Origin: Fagopyrum homotropicum | Taxonomy: Eukaryota > Streptophyta > Magnoliopsida > Caryophyllales > Polygonaceae | DNA: 64,000 nt | Reading direction: 5' to 3' | Assembly (NCBI GenBank): GCA_033239125.1 | Contig: BSWB01000004.1 | Location: 140,876,426-140,940,425, forward strand | Part shown: piece by piece, positions 10,056 through 22,333 of the stretch | Position numbering within the stretch: position 1 is the stretch's first letter | How the letters are laid out: the number at the start of each line of letters is the position of its first letter | The notes under the pieces: generated by a model | Databases searched by the model: none | What the model was told of the DNA's origin: nothing | The model's input: only the letters and a program-made list of their open reading frames with translations | Made by a program: the position numbers and the translations under genes

Positions 10056-11726
10056 TGTTAGCATGAAATATGACGATATTTTAGGCACTTGTTTTAGTTG
10101 TTTTTCCCTCTTTATTGTGTTCTTAGATATGAGTTTGAAGCAATTGTGAGTTAGTTCACCCACTTTATCGATATAGAGATCTACACTAGTTTTGTTTTGT
10201 TTTTAGGTGAATAAAGCTTGGATTGGAGCAAAATATGGAAGGAAATGAGTGTTTGATCATACTTGATGGCAAGGAGATGCATTGGAGAGGGTAAGGAAGG
10301 AGCATGGATGAAGGATGTCACGAAACAAAGGCAACAACCAAGGATTTGAGGATCCACGCCCTGAATTACGGTCGTGGAAAAGGAGTTTGTAGTCCACGCT
10401 CTAAATTACGGCCGTGGATTTGGCAACATGATCGTGGAAGTGAGTTTGGAGCACAACAGAAAGTTACACGGCCTAAACCACGGCCATGGAAACTTGGTCA
10501 TGACCGTGATTTTGGTGATCTTGTGACGTGTCGTATTTGCCACGTCAACCACGTCATTGGGCTTTCTCGTAACCCTATTTCGCCCTATAAAAAGGCTTGA
10601 GAAAGGAGTTTTTGGGATGCTCGCTTATCCCCGCTCAGACCTCGCTTACAGTTTCGCTTGAGAGCTTTGGAGACGGCCTTAGGGTTTCATTTTGACCTTG
10701 AGGATTGAAGGTTCGTGAAGGACGGAATTTCGGAGATTGTGTACTTTGAGTTTTCTAGGGTTTTCATTGGAGAGAGGATTGACATCCCGTTCTATGTGGT
10801 TTCTCTAGATCATTGTGAGGGTTTCTATTCCTACTTTTCTGAATTCATAAACATACTACTTTGTGTTTGGATTTCGAGATTGACTTTGAGTTATTATTGA
10901 GTTTTCGAGGGTTTTCATCTTTCATTCTTTTTAAATTGATTATTGATATCATAATGATGATTATTGGCTAAAACCCTTTAGCAATTCTAAGGTGAAGGGT
11001 TGATAGTTGTGGCTTAGATGATGATAGATCGATTGTACTTTGATTGGACCCTGAGAGTGTGAGAAACCTCGTCGACACCCTAAATCACGGTCTGTTCTTG
11101 AGTTCCACGGCCGTGGTTCTCAAGATCTAGCCATGATTTTCCCTGGTTTACGAACTTTGTTTTTGCTTTAATCCAAAGTTAAAGATTTGCTTTAACCTAG
11201 TCTTGGCTTGCCTTTCCTAGGTAGTAGTGAGACTCAACATCCTCTATTTCGGTTTCGAGTGTCACAACCTTAACCGTTTTAGTTTGTCTTTGATTTCTTG
11301 GGTTGGGGCATGGGTATTTGAGATTAATTCTTACCTTTAGATCCTTTATATATTGCAGCCTCAACAACCTTTATAGAGAGTGTCTTTTGGTTAGACATAT
11401 AAGGTTTTGGAACTTCACCGTACATTACCTTACTTTAGTTATACCTTTGCAATCTCAACTCTGTCCTTATACTTTTAGAATATCTTGAATCGATTGCCAC
11501 AATTTGATACTTGGATCTTTAGGGTTGTTGTTTTCCCCAATTATTTGCAAAGCTTCTACACTTTTGATTGCTCGATTACTTGAAACTGATTTTGTTTCAC
11601 AAAATCCCTGAGTTCGATACTCTGGAATACTTGCTTATCTACGCCGATCCGTGCACTGCGGGTTCGCTTGCTTTTGTTTCAGTTTTATAATTAAAACTTA
11701 GTTGCACGCACGCTTTGAGGCGAACA
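10056..11726 (+). repeat. 3' LTR of element F
   Basis: 1671 bp from TGTTAGCATG to GGCGAACA. TATA box TATAAAAA at 10586-10593. CACGG/CGTGG words cluster at about 10344-10515, and a clear triad (CACGG 11086, CCACGGCCGTGG 11105-11116, CCATG 11131) lies at the second LTR position. U5 carries CCGTGCACTGCGGGTTCGC. Unlike the A, B, C and D LTRs it has no copy of GAGACTTACCCGGTAA that I can find. Confidence 0.85.
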
Positions 11727-12059
11727 GGGGACCAGACTACAGCGGAAACTCATAAATTGCTAGAAGAGAAGATGATTAAAACCTAGGACAAAATGTCTTA
11801 TTTATAAGGAGAAAAACTAACATATTTCCCTAAGATCTATCTAATCTCCAAATCTATCTTTAAGGAAAGACAAATTTATCCCTAATGAATTCTATAAATC
11901 AAAAACATCCAAGTGCACGAATGGACTGAAGTTTAACCAAACACAAAAGGGAATAAAGAGAAGAGTAAAATGTTGGACCGGGCGTGTCACATGAGGACAA
12001 GCCGATTGGCCTTCATGGGCCTGGTCAATTAGCCTAGTCTAGTTCTCTAATCTTTAACA
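11727..12059 (-). repeat. Possible minus-strand LTR fragment cut by F
   Basis: Read on the minus strand this starts TGTTAAAGATTAG and has a TATAAATA box about 250 bases in, then runs into the right end of F. That would fit the U3-R part of a copia-type LTR into which F inserted. No protein or second LTR supports it. Confidence 0.3.
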
Positions 12060-12938
12060 CATGCTCTTTGACCGTGGTCATGTGCAGGCAGGTGCATGAA
12101 GAATCACCATAAAGACAAACGACCTTAATGCATGTTGATCGATTTGCATGTGTTATGAGGTGTTATTCATCTTCCCTCTTGGATCTCAATCATTTTCATC
12201 TTGACCTTGATTTCTTGACTACATGAAGTCTTTGGTGTGTATGAGGTCATTCCGCTACAAATATATCACTTATGCTCCGCAAATATTAGGAATGTCTACA
12301 GTTACATAAACTAACCTATAGATCTCCGGAACAAAAATATGAAGGGAATAAACTGATAAGATATGCTATTAAGCCCAAAATAGTGAGAGAATGGAGTATT
12401 ATAAGGGTGAAAAAAGACGCTAATTTGAGTGTTATCAAATACGGAATACTCGAATCTTACTTGTCCTCATGTAAGATCCGTAGATATCTCTCAAGAGGAT
12501 TTAAATACTTGTCTCACATGTAACAGGATCAAGCACTCAAAACCTTATCATTATAGTACATATCATAGTATAAAGTATAAGTCCAATATGATATGTTTCA
12601 TTACTACTCAAGAAAATGTGTATAACTCTCTCATATGTCTTTAAATAATGTATATAATAATGCTCAATCTCAACACATATGCAATGATCATTAACCATAT
12701 GCTTACCAAGGCATTCTCAATCTCCACCGCGTCGTTTTTGTGCAAATACATTATGTATCAAGAGGTCTTTGCATAGGTTGTAACTTGGTTGGGTGATAAG
12801 TTATTTTCGCTCTGTGGTGCAATAAGGTCCAGAAACTAAGACGTCTTGAAACTCACGGTTGAATTGATTACCGCGTCGAATAGATCAAGTCATCTTTTTG
12901 TAATAGCCCGATTTCTTCACAATAGGATCAACACCCGT
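12060..12938. other. Unassigned AT-rich sequence left of B
   Basis: No ORF over 75 codons looks real and no known domain is visible. It continues as 24284-24599 on the far side of B, so both are parts of one pre-insertion sequence. Confidence 0.5.
12934..12938. repeat. Target-site duplication of B (left)
   Basis: CCCGT immediately before the LTR terminus TGTTACGC; the same five bases follow the right LTR. Confidence 0.9.
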
Positions 12939-14743
12939 TGTTACGCTAAGATTGTGACACGCAAAAAGCTTTACATTTATAAACTCGATCTAATCTCCTA
13001 AACTACCTAGCGAAACCCGCAGTGTACGGATCGTTACGTAGGAAGGAAAGTCTTCCGAGGTCGAACACAAGGACTGAGGCGAAATCAAGTCATTTAATGA
13101 TCAAAGATAGTGTAAATCTAAACTAAGATGAGATGAGGAATAAAGAAGGTGAAAAACACAATATTTTTGGTTGGTTTTGGGGTGATCAAACAAGGATCAC
13201 AAAATATGCAAATCAAACAAGCAAACAAACACACGAATGCAAGATAGGAGATAAGAGGTAAGATAAGTGGATTCTAGAGATCAAGATTCCCGGTTATGGC
13301 ATTGGACTCAAGCTTCTAGCGATTCTAAGGATAAGGTTGCGGTGTTGGGAAAGGGTGTTTCTCTAATGGAAGCAATTACCGGGTAAGTCTCATACTTCAC
13401 TAATCCCGCACCAAACTCCTATTACCGGGTAAGTCTCAAGGAGGTAAAGTTGGGAATTCTACACAAACCGGACACTACTTAAGGGGCAAACCTCTCCTTA
13501 CCGGGTAAGTCTCGGAAAAGGTAAGTCTCAAGCAACAATCCTAGCACACTCAGTCCAATAGCGGCTTATGAGGCTCACTACTACCTAGAGTTTATCATCT
13601 TTGGTATCTAAGATCGGAAATCACCGGGTAGGTCTCTTTCCTCACTTAGTTTGCTAGCATTAGGTCACCCTAAGCTATATTATGCTCAACAAACACTAGG
13701 ATTTCAACAATCTAACATCCTAACATACAGATTCATCAATTAAAGAGCAACAGAAGGAAAAATCGGGTGGATCATAACAAAAATCGGCCGATTTACTCTG
13801 AAGAACATGTTGATTTTTCTCCTCTGGTTTAGGTTTCAGCCACAAAAATCATCCTAAACTAACATGTAAGTCATTTCTATCATCACCCAAGCCATAACCA
13901 TCAATCCATCACTCTAGAATCACAATAAACTAGCCAACAACATGCATTTCAAGATCTAAAATCATCATACAAGCATACATGGAATCCATAGCAAGAAGAT
14001 GAAGTAAGGAAATGAAAGCAATGAAACTTAGCTGGATTTGAGTTCAAAACAAGTCTTTCAACACACCAAATGTAGCTCCAAATCAGATCTTATAACCTTC
14101 AACAAGTTTCTTCACAAAAATCACTCAAATCTCACTACAAAACTAAAGCCTACACTAATCTCTCTCAAGAACACCCACAAGGGTGCCTTGAAGAGAGGCT
14201 ACAATGGAAGAGTCTTTGGGAAGATTGCTAGAGGAGAAGGGTCCAAAAGGAAGGAGAAGGATCCTCAAATCAGCCTGCAGGACCACTTAAATACTCCACA
14301 AAGAAGCAAGGGCCGGGCAAAGAGATCGTGGGACACGTGGCACAAGCTGTCAAAGGCCAGAAAATCGACCCAGGCAGAAAAATCGTCCGATTTTCCTGAG
14401 TGTTAGGTCGATTTTCTTCAACAGAAACTTGTTATGATCATCTAGCCATGAGTTGCTCCATTGCTTGCACCAACAAGGGTCCTTGTGTCCTTCATTGCTC
14501 CAATTATGTTCCTTCAAGGCCTTGGATATGTACCACCATGAGGCTTGGTCCTCGAATGTATCGATTAATGTCCAAAAGATCCCCGAAATACCTACAAAAC
14601 CGACAAAAGCTCGTGTAGACGTCTTTTCTAGAAATATGCATGAATTAAGCGTAAACGTCATGAACTAATGCCAAACCGTGCATGAATAACGGGAAAAACT
14701 ATCTAAATTAATGCCTAAACTAACGTCATAAATCACGTTATCA
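12939..14743 (-). repeat. 3' LTR of element B
   Basis: 1805 bp; on the minus strand it runs TGATAACG to GCGTAACA. Word triads of the AAAATCG type lie at 14361-14415 and 13758-13819 (plus-strand positions). GAGACTTACCCGGTAA occurs on the minus strand at 13376-13391, 13422-13437 and 13498-13513, with a variant near 13622. The likely TATA element is TATTTAAG at 14286-14293. Confidence 0.93.
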
Positions 14744-16568
14744 AAATACCCCATACTTAAGATTTGCTCGTCCCCGAGCAAGACCCAACTATAGACTAAG
14801 AGATGACATGATTTATGCATGCAGAAAAACAACAAAATCTTTTTGGAATTGTGCTTCTAAAATTGGATCACCTTCATAGTTATGTTTCATGGCAATGGAC
14901 AATCAATCATGCATCAAATGAATGAAGGCATGAAAAGACAATTATACTTAACTAGAAAGCATGCATGAGAGGTGAAAATGAAGAAGTCAAGATGATCATG
15001 AGTATATCCAATCTAGATCACTAAGTCTTACACACATGCAATTAGGTCACAAGGACTTAGGAGAGAAGAGGCTAAGAAACGTTGTGATTAGGTGGGAATT
15101 TTTAGGTCATGTGATGCTAATCCGGGAAAGGAACTAACTCCACAATTTCGTTTTTGCTCAACTTCCCAACAAGTGTATAATTTTCTCCATCTTTTCTTTG
15201 TTTTATTTTCTTTTTCAGTCATTTTTGAGACAATGGTATTGGTGTACAAAAGCCGAAACCTTGGTGATTAGCAGGCCTCGGGTTTTTTTTATTTTTCGAG
15301 GTGCTCCACACCGGGCACAAATACCAAAGCTCGTTAGGACTATCGATTTATTTGACTTTGGTAAGGCACAAACACCCGATTATGTGAATGGTGCCGAGTT
15401 ACTCGTCATTTAAACCAACGTCCCCAAACCTATTTTTTTCTACACTTTTCACAACTAATTCAGCACTTCATTCACATCATTCATCAACAACTTCACCCCA
15501 CACTTGCTTTTCACACACATCAACACACTAGCATGCTCCTATTCCCGGATGGGTCAAAAGAGGTCAAATTTTTTTCATCAATTGAGGTGCTCAAACCACA
15601 TGATCAAGATGAGAAGTAGAGGAAAATGAATTGCCTTAATCACTCCTAAATGATGTGCAAGAACTAGCATGCAATTTCGACTTTCAATCCTCAATCCAAT
15701 CATAACAAACATCACAATCACAAATCATTCATGGGATTCAAGATAAGTACTTCAAGTCCACATATGCATTCATCTATTCAACACATAAGGCCATCCATAG
15801 CCAATTCACAAGACAATCTCATCATAAAGGTCATTCCCAAGCTTAGAAGCACTAAAATTTTTTTAAAAATTTTCTGATTTTTTTTGGATTTTTCGAAATA
15901 TATATGTACAAGACAAGACGTAATGAAACATGTGACTAAAAGAAACTATTCTAGATGTTAATCATGCAAGTGATCATGAAAACCCCACCCCATACTTAGA
16001 AACACATTGTTCCCAATGTGCAATCTAAATAAAGAAGTGAAAGAGAGTCCTCACAATGTAAAATTGGTGATGCTTTGGTATTTCGGTTCACATCGAATGA
16101 TGATGGTGGATGATCGATCAAGGATGGTAGAGAGCTCTTGATGTTCATTATGGTGTCGGAACCCGCGCTTGGCACCGCAAGCCGTCCAAGTTCCACGTCC
16201 GCTCCACCCATGCTTGATTGGAGATCATCACTTTCCTTGAAAAAAGGAAAAATCGGACCATCTACCCAGGAAAATCGGTCGATTTTTTGCAAGATCAGTC
16301 CGATTTTCCTGGGTGCTTTCTTCCTCATCCATGTGCTCGGATCTTGTACCTTCAGCAGTTCCATGAGGTTTTCACATGACCTCCAACATCTCATAGCACA
16401 TGACAATCGACAAGATCTAGCAACCAAAAACACAAAAGAAAAACAAAGCACACCAAAAGCAAAATCAAACAAAAACAAGAAAAATAAAAGGGAAAAATAT
16501 GTACCAATGGGTTGCCTCCCATCTAGCGCTTCTTTAAGGTCATTAGCTTGACCAAATTCAGGAGCGTT
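14744..16568 (-). other. 3' noncoding spacer of element B
   Basis: Reading on the minus strand it holds, in order: a word triad (16243-16315, AAAATCGGTCGATTTT at its centre); internal hairpin ACATTG-GGAA-CAATGT (16004-16019) with AAGTATGGGG (15988-15997); the conserved domain (15550 to 15120) closed by ATCCGGGAAT and TTCCCGGAT; and the terminal hairpin TTGCTCG-GGGA-CGAGCAA (14764-14781) with polypurine tract (14749-14758). Element A lacks the word triad at the matching place. No ORF looks real. Confidence 0.7.
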
Positions 16569-17828
16569 TCACTCAAGGTGAAGTGGGGCAATCACTTCCA
16601 CCGGGGCTTCCGGGATGTACTTCTTCAATCGGTGCCCATTCACCTTAAAGTTACCACAATGATCTCCTCCTATCTCCACCGTTCCATGAGGAAAGATCTT
16701 CTTAACAACATAAGGACCCGTCCATCTTGACTTGAGCTTTACGGGGAAGAGCCGCAACCTTGAGTTGAAGAGAAGCACTAAGTCATCCTCACTCAACTCC
16801 TTTGGGATGAGACGCTTGTCATGCCAACGCTTGGTTCTCTCCTTGTAAATCCGGGCATTTTCATAAGCATCCAACCGGATCTCCTCAAGAGCGTTCATGT
16901 CTAGCAATCTCTTCTCACCGGCTTTTTTGAGGTCAAAATTCAGCCACCTTATGGCCCAATATGCCCTATGATCCATCTCCACCGGAAGATGGCAAGACTT
17001 GCCATAAACTAGCTTGTAGGGAGTGGTGCCAATATGTGTCTTGAAAGCGGTTCTATAAGCCCACAAAGCATCATCGAGCTTCATAGCCCAATCCTTTCTT
17101 GTTCTAGAAACCGTCTTCTCAAGTATCCCTTTTATCTCCCGGTTGGAGATCTCCACTTGGCCACTAGTTTGGGGATGGTAAGGTGTTGCCACCTTATGAG
17201 TTACCCCATACTTAACCAAAAGTGTCCCAAAGTTCCTATTAGTGAAGTGCTTTCCTCCATCACTTATGATCACCCTTGGTGTCCCAAACCTAGGAAAGAT
17301 CACTCGGTTGAAGAACCGCACCACAACCTTGGCAACATTTGTGGGAGAAGCGATTGCTTCCACCCATCTCGACACATAGTCCACCGCCAATAAGATGTAG
17401 AGGTTGCCACATGAAGAAGGGAATGGTCCCATGAAGTCCACACCCCACACATCGAATATCTCCACCTCTTGTATGTTGTTCAAGGGCATCTCGTTCCTCC
17501 TTGAGATGTTGCCCGTCCTTTGGCAAGCATCGCACGCTACCACAAAATTCTGCACATCCCTAAACAAGTTAAGCCAATGAAAACCGGATTACAATACCTT
17601 TGCACACATCTTGTGTGAGCTAGCATGGCCTCCACATGGCAAGGAGTGACAATGCCGGATCACACTCTTCATCTCATCCTCCGGAATGCACCTCCTAAAG
17701 ACTTCATCCGGCCCTCTCTTGAACATGAGTGGCTCACTCCAATAATAATGCCTCACATCCTTGAAGAATTTCTTCCTTTGGGCATAGGATAACCCGGGTG
17801 GCACCTCCTCACACACAAGGTAGTTCAC
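16569..17828 (-). pseudogene. Integrase of element B
   Basis: The integrase reads from 17828 to 16569 with one in-frame stop (CAA to TAA, just after AKVL, 17589-17591). Zinc-finger histidines (RHCHSLPCGGH) and cysteines (CDACQRTG) are present. The core has DFMGPFP, ISDGGKHF and the NREIK region. The C-terminus has LVLLFNSRLRLFP and TGPYVV and ends HRLKKYIPEAPVEVIAPLHLE. It is separated from RNase H by another stop at 17841. It would insert cDNA into the genome; as written no full protein can form without readthrough. Confidence 0.88.
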
Positions 17829-17840
17829 AATATCGGCATA

Positions 17841-19415
17841 TCATGGCTCATTACCCCTTGACACTTGAAACAAGCACTCCTCTACCATTTGCAATTGCTC
17901 ATCCCGGAATGAGTCATCAATCGGGATGTCATCTCTCTCAAGCTCCAATGGTGGGAGTCTACTAAGGTGATCCGCTACAGAATTTTCGGACCCTTTCTTA
18001 TCCCGGATTTCCAAGTCAAACTCTTGAAGGAGAAGGATCCACCGAATGAGGCGAGGCTTGGCATCTTTCTTTGTGAGGAGGTAACGGATCGCAGCATGAT
18101 CCGTGTACACAATGACCTTTGCTCCAACAAGATATGACCGGAACTTCTCAAAGGCATACACCACCGCTAGCAACTCCTTCTCGGTTGTGGCATAGTTAAG
18201 TTGGGCATCATCTAGCGTCTTGCTAGCATAATAGATGGCATGTGTACGCCCATCTTTCTTTTGTCCTAAAACAGCCCCAACGGCCACATCACTTGCATCA
18301 CACATCACTTCAAATGGTAAGCTCCAATCCGGAGGTTGTATGATGGGGGCGGTGATCAAAGCATCCTTCAACCTACAAAAAGCCTCAAGGCAATCCTTAG
18401 AGAAAACAAACTCAACATCTTTCATTAGTAGGTTAGTAAGAGGCTTAGAAATCTTAGAGAAATCTTTAATGAATCTCCGGTAAAAACCGGCATGCCCTAG
18501 AAAACTCCTTACCCCCTTCACCGAGGTAGGTGGTGACAACTTCTCTATCGTCTCTATCTTAGCCCTATCAACCTCAATGCCACGGTTGGACACCAAGTGT
18601 CCCAACACAATGCCTTCACTTACCATAAAGTGGCATTTCTCCCAATTCAAGACAAGATTTGTCTCCTCACATCTCTTAAGCACCAAAGACAAGTTAGCTA
18701 AACAATCATCAAATGAAGATCCATAAACAGAGAAATCATCCATAAACATTTCCATGATGTTTTTAATATATTCAGAAAAGATAGCCATCATACACCTTTC
18801 AAAGGTGGCGGGTGCATTACACAACCCAAATGGCATTCTCCTATATGCAAATGTACCCCAAGGACATGTGAATGTAGTTTTCTCTTGGTCATCGGGGTGG
18901 ATAGGGATTTGGAAGAATCCACTATAGCCATCTAAGTAACAAAAATGGGAATGTTGAGCTAATCTTTCTAGCATTTGGTCAATGAAAGGAAGAGGGAAGT
19001 GATATTTCCTAGAGGCCACATTTAGTTTCCTATAGTCTATACACATCCTCCATCCCGTAACCGTTCTAGTTGGGATTAGTTCATTATTCTCATTTGTCAC
19101 TACGGTCATACCACCCTTCTTAGGAACTACATGTACGGGACTAACCCATTTACTATCCGAAATCGGGTAGATGATTCCCGCATCTAGCAACTTAATGATC
19201 TCTTTCTTGACTACCTCTTTCATTATAGGATTCAATCTTCTTTGATCTTCAATAGAGGGCTTATGGTCATCTTCCATCAATATCTTATGCATGCACAAAG
19301 AGGGCTTAATGCCAACAAGGTCATCAATGGTGTATCCTATTGCCTTTCTATGCAGTTTCAATTTAGTCAACAATCTATTAAGCTCATCATCATTCAAATA
19401 TGCATTCACAATCAC
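17841..19415 (-). CDS. Reverse transcriptase and RNase H of element B
   Basis: A 524-codon frame that starts at an internal Met; in an intact copy it would continue from gag-PR, but a missing T near 19445 shifts the frame. RT motifs run from LLDAGIIYPISDSKWVSPV through the polymerase box FMDDFSVYG (about residue 220). RNase H follows with CDASDVAVG, ATTEKELLAVVYAFEKF and YTDHAAIRYL. It ends at a TGA replacing the Trp codon of the NEPW junction to integrase, a G-to-A change. The encoded enzymes would convert element RNA to DNA in the particle. Confidence 0.9.
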   Translation of the reverse strand: MIVNAYLNDDELNRLLTKLKLHRKAIGYTIDDLVGIKPSLCMHKILMEDDHKPSIEDQRRLNPIMKEVVKKEIIKLLDAGIIYPISDSKWVSPVHVVPKKGGMTVVTNENNELIPTRTVTGWRMCIDYRKLNVASRKYHFPLPFIDQMLERLAQHSHFCYLDGYSGFFQIPIHPDDQEKTTFTCPWGTFAYRRMPFGLCNAPATFERCMMAIFSEYIKNIMEMFMDDFSVYGSSFDDCLANLSLVLKRCEETNLVLNWEKCHFMVSEGIVLGHLVSNRGIEVDRAKIETIEKLSPPTSVKGVRSFLGHAGFYRRFIKDFSKISKPLTNLLMKDVEFVFSKDCLEAFCRLKDALITAPIIQPPDWSLPFEVMCDASDVAVGAVLGQKKDGRTHAIYYASKTLDDAQLNYATTEKELLAVVYAFEKFRSYLVGAKVIVYTDHAAIRYLLTKKDAKPRLIRWILLLQEFDLEIRDKKGSENSVADHLSRLPPLELERDDIPIDDSFRDEQLQMVEECLFQVSRGNEP

Positions 19416-19450
19416 CGGATAAGTAGAATTTGAACCAAGGAAAGCATATT

Positions 19451-22333
19451 TTAATGAGAAGGAAGAGGTTTTAGATCAAGTTTAGGAGGACCTTTATCGG
19501 TTGGAGATGATCCATACAATGTAGGTTGAGATGATTCCAAAGCCATGGAAGCCTCACCTAAGTCCCTTGATGATTGCTCACAAACACTTGGATGATGCTC
19601 AAAAGACTCAGGAAAATCGACCCTCTGTGAAGAAAATCGGACGATCTGGGGATCGATTTCAGCTACGGCATTTGCAAAATCGGATAAAAATTCAGGATTT
19701 ATGCAAAAATCGGCCGATTTTTGCCCCCTCTGTCCGATTTTTCTACAGGTATTTGTCCCTTCCTCTAGTACTTCAAATCCAACACTTGGTAGCTCATCCA
19801 ATGCATTCAAGGCCTTGATCACTTCATTGCTACTCTCCTCAACTCCTTCCTCCATCAAACTCGAGCTAAGAACCTTCTCAAGTGGATCCTTGAGCAAGAT
19901 TGAGCTCACAACTTCTCTAGACTCCTCTTCCTCAACAATGTTGAAGACATCTTCACCTAGGGCTGGCCCCTTCACCATTGTGGACAAATTAAACTTGATG
20001 TTCTCTTCTCCAATGTTGAAAGAGAGAATTCCATTTTTGCAATCCACCAAACATCCGGAAGTAGCTAGGAAAGGTCTCTCCAAGATGATAGGAACCGGAT
20101 AGTCCGCAGGGATGTCCAAAACAACGAAGTCTATGGGCACATAGAACTTCCCTAGTTGCACCGGTATGTCTTCCAAGATTCCCACCGGGTGAGTGATTGA
20201 ACGGTCCGCCATGTAAAGGGTCATCTTGACCGGCTTTGGCTCTCCTAGCCCAACCTTATTGCAAAGTGCAAGCGGAATGATGCTTACACTTGCCCCAAGA
20301 TCACATAGGGCGTCATACTTCACTTCTCCCACTCCAATTGGCACACAAAAGGATCCCGGATCTCTTAGCTTAGGAGACATCTCCTCCTTCATAGTTTGAA
20401 TCAACTCCGAGGACCTCTTTGTCATCCTTACTTCTCCATACTTCTCCAACTTCCTCTTGTTGGAGAGTATTTCCTTCAAGAATTTGCCATATGCCGGCAT
20501 ACCTAGTATAGCATCCATGAACGGAATGTTAATATGCAATTTAGACATAAGTTCAAGGAATTTACCGAAGTGTTTGTCCAAACGAGCTCTTGCTCGTGAT
20601 TGTGGGAATGGTAGTGGTGGCTTGTATGGAGGTGGTGCCACATATGATGGCTCATCATCCTTGCTCTTTCCTCCATCTTCTTGCAATGGCTCTTCTTCTA
20701 TCACCACTTGCTTCCCTTTGTCATTTCCCTTGGGTAAGGGATCCTTCATGTTCAGCCCACTCCTTGTTGTAATAGCCAACACTTGGCCTCTTGGGTTATC
20801 TTCGGTTCTTCCGGGAAGCTTCCCCGGATCTCTATGAGCTCCACCCATCTTTTGGAACACTTGTGCTTCCAACACCTTTTGAGCTTTAGAAATGGAAGTC
20901 ACCGTGCTCTCAAGACCACTCAACCTTCCAAGCAATTTCTCAAACATCATTTCGGTTCTATCCTTTGGAGGTTGAGCAAATCCGGGTGGAGGCTCTTGTG
21001 AAGCCTTTGGTGGTGGAGCTGCGCTTGTGGAAGCGGGAGGGTTCAAGGCTCCATCCGGGTTAGAATAGGAAAACCCGGGATGGTTATGGTTAGGCCGGTA
21101 ATTGTTGAATTGTCGGTTGTTGTTGAAGTTCCTTGGGCCTTGATAGTTGTTGTAGTTGCCCCTTCCCATGTAGTTCACATTTTCCTCCTTGGAAGACAAG
21201 TTTGCTTGCACTTGCACTTGAGGACTTGCTTGGCTCTTCAAAGTTGTAGCACATAACTCCCTCAAAGACTTAAGCTCATTGTTGATTGCATCAAGCCTGA
21301 AATTACTCATGGTGACTTCACTCACCTCATAAGCTCCCGCTTTCCTCCCATCACTCTTCCTATGGGAGTACTTCTCAATCACCAAAGCTTGTTTCTGTAC
21401 AAATTTCCAAGCTTCATCCACATTCTTTTCCATGAAAGTCCCACCGGAAAGAGATTGAAGCTTGAATTGGCTATCTTCATCAAGTCCCTTGAAGTAGATC
21501 TCCAAAAGCTCTATTTTCGGTATACCATGGTGCGGACAATCTAGGAGAAGGTCTTTGAACCTCTCCCAAGACTTGAATAAGCTTTCTCTATCCTTCATCA
21601 CGAAGGCATTGATCTTCCCTCTTAACTCGGTAGTCTTGGAAGGTGGGAAGAACTTTGTCAAAAACTCGGTTGTCATCTCCTCCCAAGTACTCACTCGCCC
21701 TTGTGGAATAGATTGATACCAAGCCAAGGCTTTATCCTTAAGTGAGAAGGAAAAAGCCCTAAGCTTATGGTTGTTGCTCTCCAATCTAGGCGTTCTAAGA
21801 GTCTCCATCAACATCTCATAGTTCATCAAGTGTTGATGGAGAGACTCTCCTTCCATCCCTCCAAATTGATTATGCCGGATCATTTGTAGAACTTGAGGGC
21901 GGAGATCGTAATCATGGGTTGCGGGATCTCCTAAGTTCACACCCGGACGGTGTGCTCTTTGTGCCGGATCCATACGTTGCCCTAACGTTTGTGGCTCTTC
22001 AATAGCAATGGGCACAACCCGAATATTAACCACCGCCGGTTGCGGTTGTGGTGAAGGTGGAGGTTGTTGACGATTAAGCTCTCTTTGCACAAGAGTTTGC
22101 CTAATCTCTTCAATCTGCCTCCCAGTTGCTTCTTGCCTCTCATTGGCAAGTCCTCTTTCATTCTCCAAGAGCTCATCTCTTAATCTAATTTGCTCTAAAG
22201 CCTCATCCAACTCAACTTGGAGATCTCTTCCGGCCATCTCTTTTCCGTTTCTAATGCTCTTGGATCTAGATCTAAGGGTTTTCTCCGGTTCGGGATCGAA
22301 TGGAGCTAAATCCTTGCCACGAGATCTTCGCAT
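19451..22333 (-). CDS. Gag and aspartic protease polyprotein of element B
   Basis: 960 codons. I chose the ATG at 22333 (MRRSRGKDLAPFDPEPEKT) because C and D have the same start (MRRTR...YDPEPEKTY); the frame is open 22 codons further upstream. A coiled, charged N-terminus follows, then the retrotransposon gag domain (ALAWYQSIPQGRVSTWEEMT, near 21740-21660). An Asn/Gly/Arg/Tyr-rich stretch (about 21175-21060) lies where a CCHC zinc knuckle would be expected; no knuckle is visible. The protease has CDLGASVSIIPLALCNK and ends with IILERPFLAT. The last 110 codons form a linker whose DNA is full of AAAATCGGCCGATTTT words. A 1-base deletion after LKPLPSH ends the frame early. Confidence 0.9.
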   Translation of the reverse strand: MRRSRGKDLAPFDPEPEKTLRSRSKSIRNGKEMAGRDLQVELDEALEQIRLRDELLENERGLANERQEATGRQIEEIRQTLVQRELNRQQPPPSPQPQPAVVNIRVVPIAIEEPQTLGQRMDPAQRAHRPGVNLGDPATHDYDLRPQVLQMIRHNQFGGMEGESLHQHLMNYEMLMETLRTPRLESNNHKLRAFSFSLKDKALAWYQSIPQGRVSTWEEMTTEFLTKFFPPSKTTELRGKINAFVMKDRESLFKSWERFKDLLLDCPHHGIPKIELLEIYFKGLDEDSQFKLQSLSGGTFMEKNVDEAWKFVQKQALVIEKYSHRKSDGRKAGAYEVSEVTMSNFRLDAINNELKSLRELCATTLKSQASPQVQVQANLSSKEENVNYMGRGNYNNYQGPRNFNNNRQFNNYRPNHNHPGFSYSNPDGALNPPASTSAAPPPKASQEPPPGFAQPPKDRTEMMFEKLLGRLSGLESTVTSISKAQKVLEAQVFQKMGGAHRDPGKLPGRTEDNPRGQVLAITTRSGLNMKDPLPKGNDKGKQVVIEEEPLQEDGGKSKDDEPSYVAPPPYKPPLPFPQSRARARLDKHFGKFLELMSKLHINIPFMDAILGMPAYGKFLKEILSNKRKLEKYGEVRMTKRSSELIQTMKEEMSPKLRDPGSFCVPIGVGEVKYDALCDLGASVSIIPLALCNKVGLGEPKPVKMTLYMADRSITHPVGILEDIPVQLGKFYVPIDFVVLDIPADYPVPIILERPFLATSGCLVDCKNGILSFNIGEENIKFNLSTMVKGPALGEDVFNIVEEEESREVVSSILLKDPLEKVLSSSLMEEGVEESSNEVIKALNALDELPSVGFEVLEEGTNTCRKIGQRGQKSADFCINPEFLSDFANAVAEIDPQIVRFSSQRVDFPESFEHHPSVCEQSSRDLGEASMALESSQPTLYGSSPTDKGPPKLDLKPLPSH

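Larger units (their letters stand above)
7652..11726 (+). mobile_element. Athila-like element F, 3' part (interrupted by A)
   Basis: After the A insertion the sequence resumes inside an ORF-1-like gene, followed by a spacer with both hairpin modules and the conserved domain, a degenerate polypurine tract (AAGTATAAGG) and a 3' LTR. The 5' part of F lies left of A, outside the window. F is the oldest-looking of the elements with an ORF: the polypurine tract is mutated and the LTR is divergent. It uses the same CCACGG words as A. Confidence 0.85.
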
